A stretch of 22,971 bases of DNA from contig CAYSEF010000031.1 in assembly GCA_964430105.1 (NCBI GenBank), forward strand, positions 1 to 22,971, given 5' to 3'. This document shows positions 6,732-14,213 of this stretch, in pieces; within the stretch, counting starts at the first letter, position 1, and every line of letters begins with the position of its first letter. The notes beneath the pieces were generated by a model, which ran no database searches, was not told the origin of the DNA, and worked only from the letters and a program-made list of their open reading frames with translations. The position numbers and the translations under genes are program-made. The stretch comes from UMGS1696 sp964430105. Its GTDB lineage: Bacteria > Bacillota > Clostridia > Oscillospirales > CAG-272.

Positions 6732-9700
6732 TTATCTTCTTCTTCTCGGATAAACCTTGAGAGTTACGATTTCAAACGGCTTAACTGTAAGTTCTACAGT
6801 ATTGTCGGTTACATCGATTCTTTCAAGGGATTCTTCAAGGATAGAAGCTGTTTCAGCCCATGCTACAGGGAAGCCGAACTTAACATTAGCCTTGGTTGTG
6901 GTATCATACGCATCATAGAGACGTACGATGAGTGCTTCATTATCCTCTGCTTCCTTAACAGCTTCGATAAAGATGTTTTCCTTATCAACACTAACCATTG
7001 AGTAAGAATCAGGAAGATTACCTTCAGTTGCAGCAACATTGAGCGCAGTCATCGGGTTATTCAGAAGGTATGCCATCTGGATAGTACCTGCCTGACGATA
7101 ATCGCCGGTGTGCGGATAAATGGAGTACTTGAAGTTATGTACTTCCTTATCAGCAGCAGGGTTCGGATATGTTGCAGACTTAATGAGAGTCAGACGAATA
7201 ACGCCACCGTGGATATCATGACCATACTTGCAGTCGTTCATGATGGATACACCGTAGTTATATTCAGAAAGGTCAGCATACTTATGTGCACAAACCTCAA
7301 ACTTAGCCTGTTCCCAAGAAGTGTTGTAGTGAGTCGGGCGTTCTACAGAACCGTACTGGATATCATAGGTTGCCTTTTCGGAAGTGATATCGGTCGGGAA
7401 TGCAGTCTTGAGAAGGATGTGGTCATTCTTCCAGTCAATAGTGTTATCAAAATCAATCTTAGCGGTATGAGCGTCAAGAGTGATTCTCTGTGTAACAGTA
7501 GATTTCTGGAATGGACGAACGATTTCAAAGCCTGCGGTTTCACCGTTCTTTATCATCTTAACAGATGTAACTTCGTCGAGATCCCAAGACTTTTCAGTAT
7601 AGTAGTTGGTGATTTCCCAAGCGTCCCAGTTACGAGGAATATCTTCGTAAGCGGTAAGACGGTTAGCAACTTCGCCTTCCTTAACTACTTCACGATCAGC
7701 CTTCTTGTCATAGATGCTGGAAATATTCCAGTTTTCATCAAACTTAACGAGGAGGAGATCATTTTCGATCTTTCTGCAATCTACGCAAGCAACAACATCT
7801 TCAGATGCTACAGGAGTTTCTACAACCTTATAACCCTTAGCAGGAATGTTTTCTACCCAAACATTACCATTTTCGATTTCAACGATACCGGAAGCTTCGA
7901 AGGAGTTCGGGTTGAATACGAGAAGTCCGCCATCAGTCTTAAGGTTAGCAGCGATATTATTTTCAGCTGCATTTTCAGCTTCTTCAGCCTTACCCATGAT
8001 ATCAGCGTAAATCTTGTCGGAATCATCGTAAACTTCCTTAATGGAAGAACCGGGGATTACGTCATGGAACTGGCAAAGGAGAATCTTTTCCCAGCCGTCA
8101 TGGAGCATTGCCTTCGGATATTCAGCACCAGTAAGAAGCTTGTTCATTGAAGAGAAAAGTTCTGTGTTTTCAAAGAGGAACTCAGACTTACGGTTGTTCT
8201 TCTTGTTCTTTGCGATAGAGGTATATGTACCACGATGGTATTCGAGGTAAAGTTCGCCAACCCACTTAGGAGTAAAACGATTATCCTTTACAGCATCTTC
8301 CATTCTATCAAGGAAGTCGCCTGCTTTTTCAAATGTTACTGTAGGACAACCGGGGATACCCTTTTCAAGTCTGCGACCTACTTCCATCATTTCTCTTGTA
8401 GGTCCGCCGCCACCGTCACCGTGACCGAAGGTATTAATAACTTCGTTGCGGAGTTCCTTCTGCTGGAATCTTTCCCATGTACCACGGATCTGGCGAGGTG
8501 TGATATTACCGTTATATGTAGTACCGTTACGGAGCTTTTCTCTCGGATCATAATCCTGAGCGGTCATGAAGTAAGAGAGAATTTCAGTACCGTCGATACC
8601 CTGCCACATAAATACGTCGCAAGGAAGTGTATTGGTTTCATTCCAAGAAATCTTAGAAGTAACGAAACGTGTTACGCCTGCCTTCTTAAGAATCTGAGGA
8701 AGAGCTGCGGAATAGCCGAATACGTCAGGGAGCCACAGAATCTTGGAATCCACACCGAATTCTTCCTTCATGAAGCGCTTACCATGGAGAAGCTGACGGC
8801 AGAGAGATTCACCGGAGGGGAGGTTACAGTCAGGTTCTACCCACATTGCACCTTCGATTTCCCAGTTACCTGCCTTAACCATTTCCTTGATTTCTTCGAA
8901 AAGTTCGGGTTCCTGTTCCTTGATATACTTGAACTGCTGAGGCTGAGATGTGATGAACTTATATTCAGGATATTCCTTCATCATATTTACAGCAGTAGAG
9001 AATGTACGCTGACACTTTTCTTCAGTCTGACGGAAAGGCCAAAGCCATGCAGTATCGATATGTGAGTGACCGATACAAACGACGTTAGCCATCTGTTCGC
9101 CACACTTCTTATCATAGAATTCAGTATGGATATAATTAAGAGCAGCCTTTACGCTTTCATGATACTCTTCGGAGCCTCTTTCACGGAAGTCGATAAGGTT
9201 GATAGCTTCGTTGAGTGAGCTTCTGATCTCGCAATATTCCTTACCTTCGAAGGGGAGATAGCGCATAACTTCAAACGGAACTCTGAGGTCATACCAAAGC
9301 TCTCTTGTATCGGTATCGATGAGCTGAAGTGCTGCATCGAGATAGAGCTCGGTAGGTCTGCCGGAGAACGCATAAACTGTCAGTTCATAGCTATCCTTAT
9401 TGGAATCGATCGGGAATGTTTCGTGGTTTCCGTCAACACCCTGAATGATCTTACCATCAAGATAAACGATGTACTGCGGGTTAGCACCTCTACCGGAGCG
9501 AACATTCATTTCAACAGCCTTACCCTTCATTGATTCGGGAATATTGACAGTTGCCTTGAACCAAGCGTGGTATTCGCCGTATCCGGTTTTAGAACCGCCT
9601 GCGGGAATAGTGTCTGCAAGTTCTTCTCTTGAGGTAAGAGGTCTCCAACCTTCAGTGGGAGCTTCATGTCCTACACCCTTATAATCACAGGGAACGTAGG

Positions 9701-9788
9701 AAATGTCGGTGATTCTTGATGACTCAACTACAACTCTGCCTGCGAGCCAACCAAGTACCTGGCCAATTCTTTCCTGTAAGTAATTCAT
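6732..9788 (-). CDS. GH38 alpha-mannosidase, cytoplasmic
   Basis: 1018 aa, no signal peptide. Hydrolyses alpha-mannosides of imported N-glycan or mannan fragments. Domains in order: an N-terminal beta-rich region to about residue 230, the GH38 catalytic barrel (about 235-500), the helical middle domain (RGTYTSIAKNKKNNRKSE, FHDVIPGSSIKEVYDD) and C-terminal beta domains. Zinc ligands: GHSHIDTAW (His243, Asp245), the nucleophile/ligand Asp355 in WLPDVFGYSAALPQ, and His456 in FGHGDGGGGPT. All match the family. Start: ATG at 9788 is 5 nt after GGAGG; an ATG four codons earlier overlaps that ribosome site and is rejected. Codon use is strongly biased (hardly any TTA, CTA or TCA over long stretches) and the promoter is perfect consensus, both suggesting high expression. 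Monocistronic with its own terminator. Confidence 0.96.
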   Translation of the reverse strand: MNYLQERIGQVLGWLAGRVVVESSRITDISYVPCDYKGVGHEAPTEGWRPLTSREELADTIPAGGSKTGYGEYHAWFKATVNIPESMKGKAVEMNVRSGRGANPQYIVYLDGKIIQGVDGNHETFPIDSNKDSYELTVYAFSGRPTELYLDAALQLIDTDTRELWYDLRVPFEVMRYLPFEGKEYCEIRSSLNEAINLIDFRERGSEEYHESVKAALNYIHTEFYDKKCGEQMANVVCIGHSHIDTAWLWPFRQTEEKCQRTFSTAVNMMKEYPEYKFITSQPQQFKYIKEQEPELFEEIKEMVKAGNWEIEGAMWVEPDCNLPSGESLCRQLLHGKRFMKEEFGVDSKILWLPDVFGYSAALPQILKKAGVTRFVTSKISWNETNTLPCDVFMWQGIDGTEILSYFMTAQDYDPREKLRNGTTYNGNITPRQIRGTWERFQQKELRNEVINTFGHGDGGGGPTREMMEVGRRLEKGIPGCPTVTFEKAGDFLDRMEDAVKDNRFTPKWVGELYLEYHRGTYTSIAKNKKNNRKSEFLFENTELFSSMNKLLTGAEYPKAMLHDGWEKILLCQFHDVIPGSSIKEVYDDSDKIYADIMGKAEEAENAAENNIAANLKTDGGLLVFNPNSFEASGIVEIENGNVWVENIPAKGYKVVETPVASEDVVACVDCRKIENDLLLVKFDENWNISSIYDKKADREVVKEGEVANRLTAYEDIPRNWDAWEITNYYTEKSWDLDEVTSVKMIKNGETAGFEIVRPFQKSTVTQRITLDAHTAKIDFDNTIDWKNDHILLKTAFPTDITSEKATYDIQYGSVERPTHYNTSWEQAKFEVCAHKYADLSEYNYGVSIMNDCKYGHDIHGGVIRLTLIKSATYPNPAADKEVHNFKYSIYPHTGDYRQAGTIQMAYLLNNPMTALNVAATEGNLPDSYSMVSVDKENIFIEAVKEAEDNEALIVRLYDAYDTTTKANVKFGFPVAWAETASILEESLERIDVTDNTVELTVKPFEIVTLKVYPRRRR

Positions 9789-9893
9789 AATTTCCTCCAT
9801 AGTGGAAAATTTGTAACGTATATGAGTCGTACCTCTTTTACAAACTGCTATTAATCAACACAAAAAGCTGTTTGAATAGGTTCGTATATAAGC

Positions 9894-9922
9894 ATTATAT
9901 ATCATTTTTTTGCAAATGTCAA
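9894..9922 (-). promoter_or_regulatory. Perfect-consensus promoter of the alpha-mannosidase gene
   Basis: Minus strand: -35 TTGACA (9917-9922), 17-nt spacer, -10 TATAAT (9894-9899): exact sigma-A consensus. The leader is about 100 nt and contains a loose inverted repeat CAAACAGC...GCAGTTTG (7 of 8 paired) that could be an operator or a weak hairpin. Confidence 0.87.
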
Positions 9923-9992
9923 TATATTTAAGAATCAATTCAAGCATAATTTGTAATATCCAACACTTTCAACTGGGTTATAAGGAAAGTTT

Positions 9993-10307
9993 TTAATCAG
10001 CATCTTCATCAAGAGCTTCTATATAAAAGCTAACAGGTCTAAAGCCGTCGTTACATGATATCATAGCTGATTTCGGATTTTTCATCCATCCATCATAGAG
10101 TCCTTCCCCACCATGCGAAAGTGCCATAACGAATGCCGACATACTATCCCATGCACTGTCACACATTTCGCAAGGCTTTTTCCAGCCATTCGCTATAAAC
10201 ACCTGGCCGATTTTCATATCACAAGCGTTTTCAATAGGATTTTCGAATTCTGCGATGAGATCATCGTATTTTGCTATTTTCATAACTGTTATTTTTACTT
10301 TTTTCAT
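9993..10307 (-). CDS. Small TIGR04076-family protein of unknown function
   Basis: 104 aa, no signal peptide or membrane segment. It reads like the TIGR04076 family of small Cys-containing proteins: MKKVKITVMK at the start, then CDMKIGQVFIANGWKKPCEMC, a helix with DSMSAFVMALSHGGEG, GWMKNP and the ending SCNDGFRPVSFYIEAL. The conserved cysteines and the closing C-x-DG-RPV-F motif are what I used. The function is unknown in the family as I know it; metal or redox roles would be guesses. Start: the ATG at 10307 has only a weak GGGTT-like site, but the MKKVKITV beginning is typical. An extended -10 promoter is proposed upstream. The acidic DEDAD end may be local. Divergent from the GH51 gene. Confidence 0.75.
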   Translation of the reverse strand: MKKVKITVMKIAKYDDLIAEFENPIENACDMKIGQVFIANGWKKPCEMCDSAWDSMSAFVMALSHGGEGLYDGWMKNPKSAMISCNDGFRPVSFYIEALDEDAD

Positions 10308-10382
10308 ACTATATAACCCAATATTTCGAAATTTAATTTATCTGACAATTTTATATACTTACTTTTATATGCCTATGCTATA

Positions 10383-10411
10383 ATTATACCACATTTTTTA
10401 TGATTTGTTAG
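10383..10411 (-). promoter_or_regulatory. Possible extended -10 promoter of the TIGR04076 gene
   Basis: Minus strand: TGGTATAAT (TATAAT at 10383-10388) with a poor -35, CTAACA (10406-10411), at 17 nt. The extended TGn motif makes it plausible. It implies a leader of about 70 nt. Confidence 0.5.
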
Positions 10412-10441
10412 AGAAATTGTTAAACAAGTTATTAAAAGCTA

Positions 10442-10470
10442 TTGAAATACAAACTGGAATGTAATAAAAT
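10442..10470 (+). promoter_or_regulatory. Sigma-A promoter of the GH51 gene
   Basis: -35 TTGAAA (10442-10447), 17-nt spacer, -10 TAAAAT (10465-10470), about 43 nt before the start codon at 10521. Confidence 0.65.
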
Positions 10471-10520
10471 GTATATATGGTAGCTTAGAAAATCGTTAAA
10501 TTTTATCAAGCGAGGTTTTT

Positions 10521-11954
10521 ATGAAAAATATTACACTCTCAATAACGTCTTCAAACGGCGTAGTCAGCCCTAATATCTATGGACAGTTCGTAGAACATCT
10601 TGGTGACTGCATAGATGGCGGTATTTTTAATGATAAAAGTAAATTTTCCGACAAAAGCGGTATTCGACTTGATGTACTTGAAAAAGTAAAAAAGCTTGCG
10701 CCTCCGATTATACGTTTTCCCGGTGGAACAGTAATGCACATATATCACTGGGAAGATGCTATCGGTCCTATAAATGAGCGCAAGCAAAAGAAAAATCTTA
10801 TTTGGGGTGGTGTATTGCGTCCCGAATTCGGAACAGCAGAATTTGTACAGTATTGCCGTAAAGTCGGAGCGGAGCCAATGATATGTGTTAACATGGCATC
10901 AGGCACTCCCGAAGAAGCCGGAAACTGGGTCGAATATTGTAATGGCACAGGTGATACATATTATGCCAATCTGCGTCGAAGCCACGGTTACGAGGAACCT
11001 TTCAATGTAAAATATTGGTGCATAGGTAACGAATGTAACGCTGAACCGGACATTGGAATACAAAACGATGTTAACATCTACATCAGAGATGCTCGTGAAT
11101 TCACGAAGTTCATGAAGCTTAATGATCCAAGTATAAAAACCGTAATTGTTGGCTGTTACGATCACGAAGGTTGGAACAAACCTGTACTCGATGCACTTGA
11201 AAAAATGGCAGATTACCTTTCTTTCCACTTCTATACAGCTGAATATGACAACGGAATTTACGGACCTTTCGCAGGTGAGCGTCATTATTTGCAAACTGTC
11301 AGCGAACTCAGCGCTCTCATTGATTCTTACCCCGAAACAGTTACCGATTTTAATAAATGGTACAGATTCCCGCCTCGCCAAGATAAAATACGTCTGATGA
11401 TCGATGAGTGGAACATTTGGCAATACAAAAACGATGGTATTTTCGGACTTCACGAAAGATATAACGGCAGAGACATGATATGGGTCGCATCAATGCTCAA
11501 TAATTTTATAGCTGACGATCACATAGCAGGATGCAATATGGCACAGCTTTGTAACATCATCGCACCGATTGTCGCAACCGACGATGGATGTTTTGAACAA
11601 ACAATATTCACACCTTGCGAGCTTTATCGAAAAGAAATGTATGGAAATCGCATGGCTGTCAAAATTGAAGGACAATACATGATCGATGGTGGCAAAGCCG
11701 GACAAATCAGTGCAATTTCCGCTTCGGCAGTCGAAAGAGATGGATCACTGCACATAGCGGTTGTAAATCGTGATTTCAATGAATCTGTTACAATCTCGCT
11801 CCCCTGCAATGCAGATTGTGTTATATGTCATGCTGATGCATATGCTGTAAACACAATCGATTCATGTGTTGTTGAAACCAACAATATCTCAGTAAAGAAA
11901 GGTGAACTATTCGAAATTCCTGCGGGTTCATTCATTCTTGCACACAGCAAATAA
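10521..11954 (+). CDS. GH51 alpha-L-arabinofuranosidase, cytoplasmic
   Basis: 477 aa, no signal peptide, so it acts on imported arabino-oligosaccharides, releasing terminal L-arabinose. Seen: SPNIYGQFVEHLG at the N-terminus, RFPGGTVMHIYHWEDAIGP, the acid/base Glu171 in WCIGNECN, SFHFYT, the nucleophile Glu296 in LMIDEWNIW, and a C-terminal beta domain ending IAVVNRDFNESVTISLP. Both catalytic residues fall close to the positions of the Geobacillus enzyme (175 and 294, from memory). Family members often run about 500 aa, so this is full length. ATG at 10521 follows GCGAGG. Divergent from the small gene at 9993-10307; its stop is 12 bp from the convergent ClC gene with no terminator in between. 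No arabinose transporter or araABD genes are in the window. Confidence 0.95.
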   Translation: MKNITLSITSSNGVVSPNIYGQFVEHLGDCIDGGIFNDKSKFSDKSGIRLDVLEKVKKLAPPIIRFPGGTVMHIYHWEDAIGPINERKQKKNLIWGGVLRPEFGTAEFVQYCRKVGAEPMICVNMASGTPEEAGNWVEYCNGTGDTYYANLRRSHGYEEPFNVKYWCIGNECNAEPDIGIQNDVNIYIRDAREFTKFMKLNDPSIKTVIVGCYDHEGWNKPVLDALEKMADYLSFHFYTAEYDNGIYGPFAGERHYLQTVSELSALIDSYPETVTDFNKWYRFPPRQDKIRLMIDEWNIWQYKNDGIFGLHERYNGRDMIWVASMLNNFIADDHIAGCNMAQLCNIIAPIVATDDGCFEQTIFTPCELYRKEMYGNRMAVKIEGQYMIDGGKAGQISAISASAVERDGSLHIAVVNRDFNESVTISLPCNADCVICHADAYAVNTIDSCVVETNNISVKKGELFEIPAGSFILAHSK

Positions 11955-11966
11955 ACGCAAATTTCA

Positions 11967-13577
11967 TTAAATCTCCGGCATGGTTTCGTTTTCTCCTGCG
12001 GTATAATCATGCGTGGGCATAACTTCCGTCTGCACTCCTACCATAGCCTCGAGCTGATGCATAGTCTCCTCAGGTGTATAAGTACGATATCGGACATGAA
12101 GGACATCGCCCACGCTTATCGCAGCAGAACCGTAAGCTGAACCCGGAGTTTTTTTAATTGAAATAATAACGCAAGTTGGAGGCAAAAGAAGATCTCGAAT
12201 CTCCTTGCCAACTACAAACGAGCCCTCAGAAACTTTGAGCTGAGTATCGATGATATGAGCGCACTTTCCTTCGCTTGCAGCTTCAACCTTACTTTCTATA
12301 ACAGTATCAGTAAAATCTGTAATATTCAGAGCAACAATAACAAGATAGGCAATAGTTACGCCAAAGGTTATCGGAAGAATATTAGTGAGTCCGCACAATG
12401 CTTCCATCGAAAATGTTATTGCCATGATAGGTGTTCGTGACGCTGCTCCCAAAAAGGATGCGATACCTGTAACAACCATAAGCGGATAAAATTCATCCGG
12501 AAGTATTCCGATCGCTGTCATAGCCTGTCCGCAAACAGAACCTATGATAGCACCGAAAGCAAGAGTCGGAACAAAAAGTCCACCTGTTACATCTGAATTG
12601 TTTGCGGCAAGAAGAAGTATTGCACGCACACAGAAAACCAGAACAAGAAGATACCAAACTCCTGGACCTTCAAGAAGCTCATCAATGAGATCATGGCCCG
12701 ATCCTATAGAATTGGCAGACAAAATACCAATGCAAGCGGTCAACACAAAAATTGCGACGATTTTTATCATAAACGGCACTTTTACAAGTGTCTTTTTTAC
12801 AAAATGTCTTATCTTTCTATATGCTTTTGTGAATCCGGCAGCTGTAAAACCAACAATTATGCCAACAATTATGGTTGACCAGATATATTGCATCGGAAGT
12901 ACTGCATTCATTTCAAACTCAAAAAGTGCAAATTGTGTATGTGTAAGATCACACAATAGCTTTGAGGTAGTAACACCTGAAATAACAGTTACAGATGCGA
13001 CCATAAAAATCATAGGTGACAAACGTCTGTGAGCTTCTTCAAGCGCAAAGAAAATTCCGGTTACGGGAGAACCTGTTGCAGCAGCAAAACCGGCACAGGC
13101 TCCACCTGTCATAACATATCGTTCCCATGCCTCATCTTTTTTTGCCAAAACTCTGACTGTTCCCTTACCTATAGATGTTCCCATCTGGACGCTTGGTCCT
13201 TCGTTACCAAGAGGTACTCCACAAAAATATGTCAGCATAGATGAAAAAAAGACAAAAACAACACTTTTTATCCAGCTGAATGGAACAAGACCGCGCAAAA
13301 GAGCTATCGATGTGGGAATACCACCACCTCGACAGTCAGGAAAATATTTCAAAATTATAGCTGCGACCAGTCCTATTATCGCCATACCTATTATCAGTAT
13401 CGGGATATATGTTAAATTAGAACGAACAAAGCTGTAAATTTCAGTTGACATCGATATCACATTTGAAGCGATAAACTTAAATAAAAAAATCAGTCCTCCG
13501 ACAAAAATGCCGCATATTACTGACATAAAGCACGGCATAAGAATATTTTTGAGGTAAGTTAAACGATTGGAATTCAT
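11967..13577 (-). CDS. ClC-type chloride channel/H+-halide antiporter with TrkA_C-like tail
   Basis: 536 aa membrane protein. Residues 1-430 are a ClC unit: GGGIP (84-88, where most members have GSGIP), GNEGP (with Glu126 equivalent to the gating Glu148 of CLC-ec1), GSPVTGIFFALEEAHRR (Glu181 equivalent to the proton Glu203) and GGLFVPTLAFGA. The spacings 41 and 55 match CLC-ec1 exactly. Both antiport glutamates suggest H+-coupled exchange, not a channel. The central anion-site Ser and Tyr appear to be Gly85 and Phe422. Residues about 440-515 (VGKEIRDLLLPPTCVIISIKK...SVGDVLHVRYRTYTPEETMHQLEAMVG) look like a TrkA_C/RCK_C regulatory domain. Start: ATG at 13577 has GGAG 6 nt upstream. It has its own perfect promoter, and a strong hairpin sits at the mRNA 5' end. 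Confidence 0.93.
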   Translation of the reverse strand: MNSNRLTYLKNILMPCFMSVICGIFVGGLIFLFKFIASNVISMSTEIYSFVRSNLTYIPILIIGMAIIGLVAAIILKYFPDCRGGGIPTSIALLRGLVPFSWIKSVVFVFFSSMLTYFCGVPLGNEGPSVQMGTSIGKGTVRVLAKKDEAWERYVMTGGACAGFAAATGSPVTGIFFALEEAHRRLSPMIFMVASVTVISGVTTSKLLCDLTHTQFALFEFEMNAVLPMQYIWSTIIVGIIVGFTAAGFTKAYRKIRHFVKKTLVKVPFMIKIVAIFVLTACIGILSANSIGSGHDLIDELLEGPGVWYLLVLVFCVRAILLLAANNSDVTGGLFVPTLAFGAIIGSVCGQAMTAIGILPDEFYPLMVVTGIASFLGAASRTPIMAITFSMEALCGLTNILPITFGVTIAYLVIVALNITDFTDTVIESKVEAASEGKCAHIIDTQLKVSEGSFVVGKEIRDLLLPPTCVIISIKKTPGSAYGSAAISVGDVLHVRYRTYTPEETMHQLEAMVGVQTEVMPTHDYTAGENETMPEI

Positions 13578-13618
13578 TGGAGTCTCCATGATTCAAATAA
13601 AGAATTGTGATGAAAGCT

Positions 13619-13663
13619 TTAAGCATGATCTGCAGGACAATCTGACACTGCGATCATGCTTAA
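13619..13663 (-). other. Long 5'-leader hairpin of the ClC gene
   Basis: Perfect 12-bp inverted repeat TTAAGCATGATC/GATCATGCTTAA (13619-13630 and 13652-13663), continued inward by GCAG/CTGC with one bulged base; loop 12 nt. It starts only a few nt after the expected transcript start and about 40 nt before the start codon. It is not followed by a U run, so it is not an intrinsic terminator. It could be an mRNA-stabilising 5' stem, a protein binding site, or an operator dyad. I see no fluoride (crcB) riboswitch consensus. Confidence 0.75.
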
Positions 13664-13677
13664 TTTCGAATACGCTA

Positions 13678-13706
13678 ATTATATCCTTTTTCGATTGAAT
13701 TGTCAA
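13678..13706 (-). promoter_or_regulatory. Perfect-consensus promoter of the ClC gene
   Basis: Minus strand: -35 TTGACA (13701-13706), 17-nt spacer, -10 TATAAT (13678-13683). It begins 22 bp past the end of the upstream reductase gene, with no terminator between, so read-through from 13729-15393 may add to it. Confidence 0.87.
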
Positions 13707-13728
13707 GTGAGCAACATTTATCTTTTGG

Positions 13729-14178
13729 TTACAGTACCTCTTCTTCAAGTATACTCACAAATTCTTCCAAGCCTTTTTTATCTTCATTTGTAAATCTTCC
13801 GAACAATGGACTATCGATATCAAGCACACCAATTATAATTCCATCTTTTCTTATCGGAATAACTATCTCAGAATTCGATGCACTGTCACAAGCTATATGA
13901 CCGGGAAATTCATGCACATTTTCCACTAATATCGTTTCCCCGGCCTGCACAGCTGTACCACAAACTCCACGTCCTATATTTATTTCAATACAAGCAGGCT
14001 TCCCCTGAAATGGGCCGAGTATGAGCTTATCACCTTCTAAAAAGTAAAATCCTGCCCAGTTAATATCCTCAAGCATATCAAACAAAACAGCTGATGAATT
14101 TGAAAAATTCGCTATCTTATGCGGAACATCGTGAACGAGAGCTCTCAATGAGTTATTTAATGTTTTGTAATCTGTCAT
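13729..14178 (-). CDS. msrC: Free methionine-(R)-sulfoxide reductase (GAF domain, fRMsr)
   Basis: 149 aa single GAF domain, cytoplasmic. Reduces free L-methionine-(R)-sulfoxide, using thioredoxin-type recycling of its cysteines, for oxidative damage repair. Seen: NWAGFYFLEGDKLILGPFQGKPAC, INIGRGVCGTAVQAGETI and VHEFPGHIACDSASNSEIV. The three cysteines (63, 73, 97) have the same spacing, 10 and 24 residues, as Cys84, Cys94 and Cys118 of the E. coli enzyme, so the catalytic set is complete. Start: ATG at 14178 follows AAGGAG at 7 nt; a longer reading starting 10 codons earlier has no site. It begins 35 bp after the sugar kinase gene on the same strand and is probably co-transcribed with it from 15426-15454. 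The pairing with a sugar kinase has no obvious functional link. Confidence 0.95.
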   Translation of the reverse strand: MTDYKTLNNSLRALVHDVPHKIANFSNSSAVLFDMLEDINWAGFYFLEGDKLILGPFQGKPACIEINIGRGVCGTAVQAGETILVENVHEFPGHIACDSASNSEIVIPIRKDGIIIGVLDIDSPLFGRFTNEDKKGLEEFVSILEEEVL

Positions 14179-14213
14179 ATAGATCTCCTTAATTCTTATT
14201 TTTTTCACAAACT

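Noticed and set aside
7110..8150. 346-codon open frame on the plus strand (and another at 8235-9065)
   Set aside because: Both are exactly in register with, and antisense to, the GH38 gene. They arise because its codons avoid TTA, CTA and TCA. The translated sequences show no recognisable family.
9950..9992. ACTTTC/GAAAGT stem followed by T5 (plus strand)
   Set aside because: Only a 6-bp stem, and in the orientation of the neighbouring minus-strand gene there is no U run. It was not called a terminator.
10899..11453. 184-codon open frame on the minus strand
   Set aside because: Register-aligned antisense of the GH51 gene, which has clear catalytic motifs; no ribosome site of note.
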